DNA of 12,957 bases, from positions 1 to 12,957 of the forward strand of contig JAISVG010000046.1 of the NCBI GenBank assembly GCA_031271635.1, written 5' to 3'. The notes under the pieces are model-generated. The model did not search any database. It was given only the letters and a program-made list of their open reading frames with translations, and was not told the origin of the DNA. The stretch is from Erysipelotrichaceae bacterium (GTDB lineage Bacteria > Bacillota_I > Bacilli_A > RFN20 > CAG-826). Below, piece by piece: positions 7,307-12,957 of this stretch. Within the stretch, counting starts at the first letter, position 1. Each line of letters begins with the position of its first letter. Both the position numbers and the translations under genes were made by a program.

Positions 7307-8305
7307 TTATTCTCCTTTTCCTTCTTCGACTTCTTCAACAACTGTCTCTTCTTCTCCTTCTTCTTTAGGAGCATCTTCAGTCTTCATGCCGCGAGGTTTT
7401 CTTGGACCATATTTCTTTAATAACATGGCTTCTCTTGCTTCTCTTGCTTCGCGGGCTTCTTTTTGTTTTTTAATTTTCTCACGTTCTCGTTGTTTACGGT
7501 ATTCAACAATAACTTCTTCCATCGTAATGGTATCACCACTAACTTCATCAACATGAGCCACACTCGTTGGCATTGATTGTGATTCGGCAATAGTATCAAC
7601 TAACAGTGAAATAATTAAATTAATCGATTTTTCGCTATCATCATTCATTGGAATAACATAGTCAATTAAATCAGGGTTAGCACTCGTATTTGCAGTGGCA
7701 AAGACCGGAATTCCCGACTTTTTAGCTTCCTTTAAAGCAATATTTTCTTTGACAGTATCAATAATAACAATGGCTTGTGGTAAGCGCATGAACTGTTTTA
7801 ACCCTTCAAAATTCTTTTCTAATCTTTCATATTCTTTTTTGAAAGCCGCTTGTTCTTTCTTCGAAATGGTGTTAATATAACCAGTTTCTTTTTTGGTTTC
7901 CATTTGGTTAAAATAACGAACTCGATTTTGAATCGTCTTTAAATTCGTTAAAGTTCCCCCTAACCAGCGATTAGTCACAAAGAAAAAGCCACATCTTGTT
8001 GCTTCTTCCTTAATTTTGGTTGAGGCATATTTTTTGGTTCCCACAAAAAGCACTTTCCCGCCCTTTTGAACAATATCGCTTAAAGCATCATAGGCTTCAA
8101 TGATTTTTGCCCGGGTCTTTTGAAGATTAATAATGTGGTAACCCTTTTCAGCCGAGTAAATATACTCCTTCATTGACGGATTCCATCTCCTTGTGGGATG
8201 GCCGTAATGGGCCCCTGCTTCTAGTAATTGTTTGATGGTTACAATTGGCTTGTTGCTGCTGTTAGTAACACTTTCAATCGTCTCGTCTAATTTTTCTTCA
8301 CTCAT
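7307..8305 (-). CDS. rpsB: 30S ribosomal protein S2, with an extended acidic C-terminus
   Basis: S2 is a late-assembling protein of the small ribosomal subunit. The core (about residues 20-245) has GAHYGHPTRRWNPSM (31-45), the KVLFVGTKK segment (84-92) and RWLGGTLTN (113-121). At 332 residues it is much longer than the usual 240-260. Roughly 19 extra N-terminal residues precede the core. A hydrophilic tail of about 85 residues follows, with a basic helical part (KQREREKIKKQKEAREAREA) and then a Glu-rich end (EEGEEETVVEEVEEGKGE). The second signature region reads ATANTSANPDLIDY, where Bacillus S2 has AIVDTNCDPD-like residues, so both acidic positions before PD are Asn. The start is firm: AGGAGG lies 6 nt before the ATG. 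Confidence 0.97.
   Translation of the reverse strand: MSEEKLDETIESVTNSSNKPIVTIKQLLEAGAHYGHPTRRWNPSMKEYIYSAEKGYHIINLQKTRAKIIEAYDALSDIVQKGGKVLFVGTKKYASTKIKEEATRCGFFFVTNRWLGGTLTNLKTIQNRVRYFNQMETKKETGYINTISKKEQAAFKKEYERLEKNFEGLKQFMRLPQAIVIIDTVKENIALKEAKKSGIPVFATANTSANPDLIDYVIPMNDDSEKSINLIISLLVDTIAESQSMPTSVAHVDEVSGDTITMEEVIVEYRKQREREKIKKQKEAREAREAREAMLLKKYGPRKPRGMKTEDAPKEEGEEETVVEEVEEGKGE
7428..7463 (-). repeat. Four 9-bp tandem units in the rpsB tail
   Basis: On the plus strand the unit is gcttctctt, exact at 7428-7436 and 7437-7445. Diverged copies follow at 7446-7454 (gcttcgcgg) and 7455-7463 (gcttctttt). On the coding strand the units encode the repeated Glu-Ala-Arg of KEAREAREAREA. Slippage at such units would change tail length in frame. 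Confidence 0.8.
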
Positions 8306-8416
8306 GTTGAGCCTCCTATTTGTTATGCCATAACTAGTTCGAACAACGACCCTATGACCAAGTAGTCATAGACACGGCGGTTGAATTCCTAATTAGGATC
8401 ATGGGTCTATACCCGC
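8306..8416 (-). ncRNA. Structured 5' leader of rpsB, candidate S2 autoregulatory element
   Basis: The predicted transcript has about 110 nt before rpsB. It can form GGGT-ATAG-ACCC (8414-8403), the palindrome TCCTAATTAGGA (8398-8387), a 7-bp hairpin CTATGAC-TACTTG-GTCATAG (8371-8352) and GTTAT-GGC-ATAAC (8334-8322), the last just before the Shine-Dalgarno. GACCCATGA (8407-8399) can instead pair with TCATAGGGTC (8357-8348) with one bulged base, which excludes the first and third hairpins. TCCTA (8398-8394) is also complementary to TAGGA in the Shine-Dalgarno (8318-8314). Autogenous leaders are common for ribosomal protein operons, including rpsB in gammaproteobacteria. I do not match this to a named family, so the regulatory role is inferred. 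Confidence 0.55.
8312..8317 (-). promoter_or_regulatory. Shine-Dalgarno site of rpsB
   Basis: A full AGGAGG lies 6 nt before the rpsB ATG. It fixes the start at 8305 and is the target that leader structures could mask. Confidence 0.9.
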
Positions 8417-8421
8417 ATGTT

Positions 8422-8450
8422 ATGATATCATAATTCGTCTAGAATTTCAA
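8422..8450 (-). promoter_or_regulatory. rpsB-tsf promoter with extended -10
   Basis: TTGAAA (8450-8445), a 17-nt spacer and TATCAT (8427-8422) preceded by TGA give an extended -10 promoter. Five of six bases match consensus in each hexamer. Transcription should begin near 8416, yielding the structured leader. The promoter lies just after the xerC stop, where no convincing terminator is seen, so some read-through from the topA cluster is likely. Confidence 0.7.
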
Positions 8451-8457
8451 GAAAAAA

Positions 8458-9336
8458 CTACTTCTTCTTGCTTCTTGGATGCGCTTTTAAATAATTCTCC
8501 TTAATGGTCTTATGTGATACATGGGTATAAATCTGGGTGGTATTAATTGATTCATGACCCAGCAACTCTTTAACAGCTAATAAATCAGCGTCATTATTTA
8601 AGAGTTCGGTCGCAAAACTATGACGAAATAAATGTGGATAAAGCGGGATTTTTAAATCTAACACCTGTTCAATTTGTTTTAGTAAGTACTGCACGCCACG
8701 CGGTGTTAATGCTTCCCCTCGAGATGATAAAAAGAGAGCTTCATGATGCGAATTTCGCTTTGCTAAATACGCCTCAAGTAAGGCTTTTTCAGTTTCGTTA
8801 AAAGGGACCATTCGTTCTTTTAGACCTTTTCCAAAAATACGAAAGACCCGTCGTTTAAAATCAATATCGCTGATCTTTAAAGCACATAACTCACTTACCC
8901 GAAGTCCTGAACCAAATAAGACTTCAAGGATAAGCTGATCTCTTAATTGTTCTTTACTATCTCGCTTTTGATGTGCAATAAGAAGTGCTGCTATTTCTTC
9001 ATGACTTAAAACTTTTGGATAGCGAATTTCGCTTTTTTGACGTGGTAAAAGAAGAAGTGGATTCTCCTTAACCGCACCTTGTTCAAGCAAATATTCATAA
9101 TACTTCTTGAGGGCCGAGAGCTTTCGACGGATGGTTCTCCTTGTGTTACCTCGCTCTAGTTCGACGCGAAGATAAGCTCTTAAATCTCGTTCATTAAGGC
9201 GGTTAAACTTGAGCCCGTGTTCCTCAAGATAAAGCAGGAAAATTCTTACATCACCAAGATATGAACGGACCGAATATGGTGAGTATCTTAGCCCTAAAGT
9301 CAAGAATTCTTCATAAGCTTTTAAATTACTCATCAT
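8458..9336 (-). CDS. xerC: Site-specific tyrosine recombinase XerC (CodV-like)
   Basis: XerC works with XerD at dif to resolve chromosome dimers at division. With the ATG at 9336 it has 292 residues, close to the family norm. The N-terminal SAM-like core-binding domain covers about residues 1-95. The catalytic domain has Arg146 (GSGLRVSEL), Lys170 (FGKGLKERMVP), His235 and Arg238 (PHLFRHSFATELL), His261 (LLGHESINTTQIYTH) and the nucleophile Tyr270. The ending KAHPRSKKK fits XerC better than XerD, and the position after trmFO matches Bacillus codV. An upstream TTG at 9363 would add nine residues inside trmFO and has no ribosome site. The chosen ATG, or the one at 9333, overlaps the trmFO stop by 8-11 nt, suggesting translational coupling. 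Confidence 0.93.
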   Translation of the reverse strand: MMSNLKAYEEFLTLGLRYSPYSVRSYLGDVRIFLLYLEEHGLKFNRLNERDLRAYLRVELERGNTRRTIRRKLSALKKYYEYLLEQGAVKENPLLLLPRQKSEIRYPKVLSHEEIAALLIAHQKRDSKEQLRDQLILEVLFGSGLRVSELCALKISDIDFKRRVFRIFGKGLKERMVPFNETEKALLEAYLAKRNSHHEALFLSSRGEALTPRGVQYLLKQIEQVLDLKIPLYPHLFRHSFATELLNNDADLLAVKELLGHESINTTQIYTHVSHKTIKENYLKAHPRSKKK

Positions 9337-10600
9337 AGGCCCAATAAGCTTTAAGAGATTCAAGACTATTTAATGCGAACTGTAATCGCTCTGTTTTTTT
9401 AATATTAACTAACTGGAAGGAAGCATTCATCGGAGCCTCTTCCTTCGCATTTGTGACATAGGCTAATAATTTTGCGAGCATTGTTTCAGGCGGTAAAGCA
9501 TAATTTTTAAGACGGCGAATTCTCGCATCAAGATAGATGGCCGTAATTAGACCTGAGGCCATTGATTCAACATAACCTTCAACCCCACTTAATTGACCCG
9601 CTAGATAAAGCTTAGGACTTTTTTTAAGGGCGAGGTTTTCTTTAACAGCAGCACCTAAATGAAAGTAAGAGTTACGGTGCATGAGGCCATATCGAACAAA
9701 TTCAGCTTGTTCAAGACCAGGAATCATTCGGAACACCCTTCTTTGAGCTTCATAAGTAAGGTTCGTCTGAAAACCCACCAGCGAATACATCGTATTCACC
9801 AGATTATCCTGTCGTAGTTGTAAGACCGCATAAGGTTTATCAGCTACCTCTTTTCTTAGACCCTTAGGTTTTAAAGGTCCATATCTTAAAGTATCAATTC
9901 CACGTTTTGCCATCACTTCAAGGGGTAGACAGCCCTCAAAATACGTTTGATCAAAGTCATGAAGGGGGGCGATTTCTGCACCAACAAGCGCGTGATAAAA
10001 AGCTAAATATTCCGCCTCTGTAAAGGGACAATTAAGATAATCAGCAGTACCACGATCATATCGTGACTTATAATAGCACTTTGATAAATCAATGCTGTCT
10101 TTAGTGATAATCGGGGCTGAAGCATCAAAAAAAGCCAGTTTCTTTTGACCAATAACAGCCGCGATGGCATTTAAAAGTGGTGGTAAGGTTAGTGGTCCAG
10201 TGGCAATGATGGTATATTCATCCTTGCTAAAACTGGTAACAGCCTCATGAATAATTTCAATCCTTGGATGGGTTTTAATAATCTTGGTGATTCGACTAGC
10301 AAAATCATCACGCGAGACACTTAAGGCATTACCGCTTGGAACCATGGTCTCATCCGCAACCTTCATTAATAAAGATCCGAGAAGACGGATTTCTTCCTTT
10401 AAAAGACCGCAGGCATTAGTTAACTCTTTGCTTTTTAAAGAATTAGAACAAACGAGTTCCGCAAAAAGATCACTATGATGAGCTGGACTTTTAACTTTAG
10501 GTCGCATTTCATATAGTTTTACATGATAACCTTGGTTCGCTAAATAAAAAGCTGCTTCACAGCCTGCAAGACCAGCGCCGACAACTCTTATCGTTTTCAC
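9326..10600 (-). CDS. trmFO: Folate/FAD-dependent tRNA (uracil-54-C5)-methyltransferase
   Basis: TrmFO makes ribothymidine at position 54 of the tRNA T-loop using methylenetetrahydrofolate and FAD. The 424-residue length is near the Bacillus protein. An N-terminal Rossmann FAD site is VVGAGLAGCEAAFYLA (residues 6-21). Cys51 in ELVCSNSLKS and Cys224 in YFEGCLPLE correspond to the two cysteines studied in the Bacillus enzyme (Cys53, Cys226). GYVESMASGLITA near the C-terminus is a second flavin-binding signature. The start codon is GTG, 15 nt after the topA stop, and no Shine-Dalgarno precedes it. A perfect TATAAT lies 6 nt upstream, so the gene may also be read from its own leaderless transcript. 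Confidence 0.96.
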   Translation of the reverse strand: MKTIRVVGAGLAGCEAAFYLANQGYHVKLYEMRPKVKSPAHHSDLFAELVCSNSLKSKELTNACGLLKEEIRLLGSLLMKVADETMVPSGNALSVSRDDFASRITKIIKTHPRIEIIHEAVTSFSKDEYTIIATGPLTLPPLLNAIAAVIGQKKLAFFDASAPIITKDSIDLSKCYYKSRYDRGTADYLNCPFTEAEYLAFYHALVGAEIAPLHDFDQTYFEGCLPLEVMAKRGIDTLRYGPLKPKGLRKEVADKPYAVLQLRQDNLVNTMYSLVGFQTNLTYEAQRRVFRMIPGLEQAEFVRYGLMHRNSYFHLGAAVKENLALKKSPKLYLAGQLSGVEGYVESMASGLITAIYLDARIRRLKNYALPPETMLAKLLAYVTNAKEEAPMNASFQLVNIKKTERLQFALNSLESLKAYWAYDE

Positions 10601-10606
10601 GCTTTA

Positions 10607-10612
10607 ATTATA
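10607..10612 (-). promoter_or_regulatory. Candidate internal leaderless -10 box before trmFO
   Basis: TATAAT (10612-10607) is 6 nt before the trmFO GTG, in the topA-trmFO gap. No good -35 is seen: the hexamer 16 nt upstream reads ACCAAT, and TTGAAC is 20 nt upstream. The region is A+T-rich and a chance match is possible. Support comes mainly from the same spacing at three other genes. Confidence 0.35.
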
Positions 10613-10615
10613 TGA

Positions 10616-12832
10616 TTATTTATCATCAATTGGTTCAATATGACGACATTTAGGAAAATTGCTGCAACCTAAGAACTTTCTTGATGGAGTTTTCTTCGTA
10701 CTCACCTTAAGATACAAATCACCACCACACTCCGGACACTTTTTAACTGGAGTCGGCTTAACCTTTCCGACTTCATATTGACAAGCAGAACAACTAATTG
10801 TTTTATTACCAAGATAATCCTTTTTTTCAAGGAGTACATGACCACACTCCGGACACTTAGTCTCTAAAATCACTGGTTTTCCGTCTTTAGTGTTATATGA
10901 ATAACGACAATGAGGATAGCCAGAACAGTAAACAAAGTCACCAGATTTTTTATATTTTCCTTCTTTTTTCTTGAGACTCTTCCCACAAACAGGACAGGGT
11001 TCGCCCGTCAGATTTAAAGCCTCAACATAATCGCAAGTTGGATAATTACTGCAACCAATAAATTTACCGTTTTTAGAGTACTTATAGACTAATTCGCCCC
11101 CACATTTTGGACATGTTCGTCCCACATATTGTGCCGTAACTTGTTCTTTAAACTTTTCTTGAATCCGGGGTTCAAAGCGTTCCCAAAAGTCTTTTAAAAG
11201 TTCTTTACGGTCAAGTTTTCCTTCGGCAATGCCATCAAGTTCATCCTCCATCTTAGAGGTGTATTTACTATCAACTAAATTCGGGAAATTAGCTTCAAGA
11301 TACGCAACATTGGTTTCGCCCTCACTTGTTGGGACAAGTTTTTTATCCTTAACCACCACATATTTTCGTTGTTTTAAAGTTTTAAGGGTAGTTGCATAAG
11401 TTGATGGTCTTCCAATTCCGGCTTTTTCCATGGCCTCAATTAAAGAGGCCTCAGTAAACGCCGCCGGAGGTTTACTAACATGTTCAACAACTTCGCCTGA
11501 TTCTAAATAAAATGTATCATTTTGCTTAAAGGCCGGTAATTGGTGAGGCTGCTTCTCTTCGGTATCACGGTCATCATAGAGCTTTTCTTCCTGACGGTGA
11601 CGGTGATAACCATCAAAGGTCATTTCCTTACCTTCAAGCACATATTCATTTTGAAACTCATCATTAAAAGTAACGGTTGTCACTAAATACTTAATTGGTT
11701 TCATTAAAGACTGAATCGCTCGAGAGTAAATAATCGTATAAATCTTATATTCTTCACTTGATAAAGAGGTTTTTACCGAAGTCGGATTTTGATGATTAGC
11801 GGTCGGACGAATCGCTTCATGAGCCTCTTGTGCTCCCTTGACTTTAGCGCCGATCTTAACTTTACCAAGATATTCTTTACCAAAGCGCTGCTCAATATAT
11901 GAGGTGGCTCGTCTTACAAAATCCTGTGATAAGTTAGTCGAATCAGTGCGAATATAGGTAATATAGCCTTTTTCAAAAAGTTTCTGAGCGATTGATTGAG
12001 TCTTTTCGGGAGAAAAACCAAAAAGTTTGGAAGCTGATTTTTGAAGAGTTGAAGTAATAAAAGGCGGCTTACTCTCTTCATCAACACTACGAGTTTTTAT
12101 ACTACTAACTATCAATTTCTTTGTTCCTGATAATAAAGTCGTTAAAAGATCTTTTAAAAGTTGATTTTGTTCAAGGTTTTTAAAGGCTTTGCCCTTAAAC
12201 TTAGTAATTTTAAGAACATATATTTGGTCGTTAACTCTAATCTTTAACTCTAACGAATAAGAGAACTGTTTTTGAAAAGCACGGATTTCTTTTTCGCGGT
12301 CGGTAACAATTTTTAAAGTTGCTGACTGGACTCTTCCTGCAGAGGGAGTATGAGTTTTGGCCTCGAGGAGCTTAGAAAGACGAAAACCGATGAGGCGATC
12401 TAAAACTCTTCTTGCCTCTTGAGAATTTACTAAATCCATGTCAATCGTGCGTTTTTCTTCAATGGCCATCATAATCGCATCACGAGTAATTTCATGAAAC
12501 ACGATTCTTGGAGTATTGCGATCAAGAGATAATTCTTGCATTAAATGATATGAGATTGCCTCCCCCTCACGGTCTGGATCGGTTGCAAGATAGATATTTT
12601 GATAATTTTTAACCGTTTTCTTTAGTTGCTTTACAATTTCGGCTTTTTTAGGATCAACAATATGAATCCCTTGAAAGGTTTCAAGATTAACTCCTAAACC
12701 AAACTTTCCCACGGTTGCAAGTTCCGTAATATGACCTTTAGAGGCAACCACCGTAAAAGCATCCTGACCAAGATACCGCTCAATCGTCGCACATTTATTC
12801 GGAGATTCGACAATAATTAAACTTTTTTCCAC
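10616..12832 (-). CDS. topA: DNA topoisomerase I (type IA)
   Basis: TopA relaxes negative supercoils by passing DNA through a transient single-strand break. The Toprim domain spans about residues 3-115, with catalytic Glu9 (VESPNK) and the DxDxE triad Asp85, Asp87 and Glu89 in ATDPDREGEA. The nucleophile is Tyr293 in YITYIRTDSTNLS. The core continues to about residue 570. Four C-terminal C4 zinc ribbons follow: Cys574/577/594/600, Cys613/616/636/642, Cys660/663/681/684 and Cys699/702/723/729. The third is the odd one, with SCSAC in place of the usual CSxYPxC. The length of 738 is somewhat above Bacillus TopA. The start is GTG, with a TTGACA/TAAAAT promoter placing the transcript start at or 1-2 nt before it, and no Shine-Dalgarno. 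It is first in the cluster with trmFO and xerC. Confidence 0.97.
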   Translation of the reverse strand: MEKSLIIVESPNKCATIERYLGQDAFTVVASKGHITELATVGKFGLGVNLETFQGIHIVDPKKAEIVKQLKKTVKNYQNIYLATDPDREGEAISYHLMQELSLDRNTPRIVFHEITRDAIMMAIEEKRTIDMDLVNSQEARRVLDRLIGFRLSKLLEAKTHTPSAGRVQSATLKIVTDREKEIRAFQKQFSYSLELKIRVNDQIYVLKITKFKGKAFKNLEQNQLLKDLLTTLLSGTKKLIVSSIKTRSVDEESKPPFITSTLQKSASKLFGFSPEKTQSIAQKLFEKGYITYIRTDSTNLSQDFVRRATSYIEQRFGKEYLGKVKIGAKVKGAQEAHEAIRPTANHQNPTSVKTSLSSEEYKIYTIIYSRAIQSLMKPIKYLVTTVTFNDEFQNEYVLEGKEMTFDGYHRHRQEEKLYDDRDTEEKQPHQLPAFKQNDTFYLESGEVVEHVSKPPAAFTEASLIEAMEKAGIGRPSTYATTLKTLKQRKYVVVKDKKLVPTSEGETNVAYLEANFPNLVDSKYTSKMEDELDGIAEGKLDRKELLKDFWERFEPRIQEKFKEQVTAQYVGRTCPKCGGELVYKYSKNGKFIGCSNYPTCDYVEALNLTGEPCPVCGKSLKKKEGKYKKSGDFVYCSGYPHCRYSYNTKDGKPVILETKCPECGHVLLEKKDYLGNKTISCSACQYEVGKVKPTPVKKCPECGGDLYLKVSTKKTPSRKFLGCSNFPKCRHIEPIDDK

Positions 12833-12839
12833 TCACTTA

Positions 12840-12867
12840 ATTTTAAACACTTTTACGCAGATGTCAA
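12840..12867 (-). promoter_or_regulatory. topA promoter, predicted leaderless
   Basis: A perfect -35 TTGACA (12867-12862), a 16-nt spacer and TAAAAT (12845-12840) are seen. The -10 ends 7 nt before the GTG at 12832, so transcription should start at 12833 or 12832. The -35 hexamer lies inside the left arm of the 75-bp inverted repeat. Confidence 0.7.
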
Positions 12868-12934
12868 GTTTGACTCTCGCTATATATATAAGTAGATATA
12901 TATATAAATTTTTTTAGAGTCCCGAATTGACATC
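12860..12934. repeat. Nested 75-bp imperfect inverted repeat upstream of topA
   Basis: From outside inward on the plus strand, GATGTCAA (12860-12867) is the reverse complement of TTGACATC (12927-12934), and GACTCT (12872-12877) of AGAGTC (12916-12921). (TA)5 at 12881-12890 faces (TA)5 at 12897-12906 across the 6-nt loop AGTAGA. That is 24 paired positions per arm, interrupted by GTTT/CCGAA and by CGC against AATTTTTTT. Each arm holds an outward-facing TTGACA. The rest of 12833-12957 shows no gene. Confidence 0.75.
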
Positions 12935-12957
12935 ATTAAATGAAGTAATAATTATCG

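Noticed and set aside
7417..7599. A 60-codon minus-strand ORF in another frame of rpsB
   Set aside because: It is wholly inside rpsB, is rich in Lys/Gln from frame-shifted charged codons, and has no ribosome site. It is a shadow of the real gene.
8352..8402. A 16-codon upstream ORF (ATG at 8402 to TAG at 8352) in the rpsB leader
   Set aside because: It has no Shine-Dalgarno, its codons coincide with the paired leader segments, and such a short ORF is expected by chance. It could be reconsidered only if conserved in relatives.
8448..8470. Hairpin CAAGAAGAA/TTTTTCTTG across the xerC stop as a terminator
   Set aside because: The stem is A/U-rich and is followed by AAATTC, not a T tract, so it does not look like an intrinsic terminator.
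1..12957. CRISPR arrays, tRNA or rRNA genes, transposases, phage genes or toxin-antitoxin pairs
   Set aside because: None is visible. Gaps are short (at most about 180 nt), there are no regularly spaced repeats, and the only recombinase is the housekeeping XerC.

Overview
The window reads as chromosomal DNA from an A+T-rich, low-GC Gram-positive bacterium, probably an anaerobe on the Bacilli/Mollicutes-like branch (Acholeplasma-, Izemoplasma- or RF39-type relatives are my best guess). Evidence: the order topA-trmFO-xerC followed by rpsB-tsf is the Bacillus order; the folate-dependent TrmFO and the CodV-like XerC are typical of that phylum; and the only ribonucleotide reductase seen is the oxygen-sensitive class III enzyme (nrdD-nrdG). 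Every gene lies on the minus strand, so transcription runs from the right end to the left.

Layout in order of transcription. (1) A 75-bp nested inverted repeat with a (TA)5 hairpin core lies upstream of topA and carries an outward-facing TTGACATC in each arm; one of these is the topA -35 box. (2) topA-trmFO-xerC (12832 to 8458) form a tight cluster for DNA topology, tRNA modification and chromosome dimer resolution. (3) rpsB-tsf (8305 to 6417) has its own extended -10 promoter, a structured leader of about 110 nt, a strong Shine-Dalgarno sequence and a hairpin/U-tract terminator. The genes hslV-hslU-codY, which lie between xerC and rpsB in Bacillus, are absent, and pyrH-frr do not follow tsf. 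(4) A 432-residue secreted or membrane-anchored protein with one Big_2-like Ig domain follows under its own promoter. (5) nrdD-nrdG overlap and make the anaerobic ribonucleotide reductase and its radical-SAM activase. (6) Two overlapping paralogues of the CNNM/CorB (DUF21 plus CBS pair) family follow; the second runs off the left edge.

The least expected features are regulatory. Four genes (topA, trmFO, the Big_2 protein and the first CNNM gene) have a -10 hexamer only 5 to 7 nt before the start codon and no Shine-Dalgarno, which predicts leaderless mRNAs. nrdD, rpsB and tsf have ordinary Shine-Dalgarno sites. The rpsB leader can form mutually exclusive helices and is a candidate S2 autoregulatory RNA. 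The nine complete genes stop with TAA (seven) or TAG (two), never TGA, while tryptophan is encoded by TGG.
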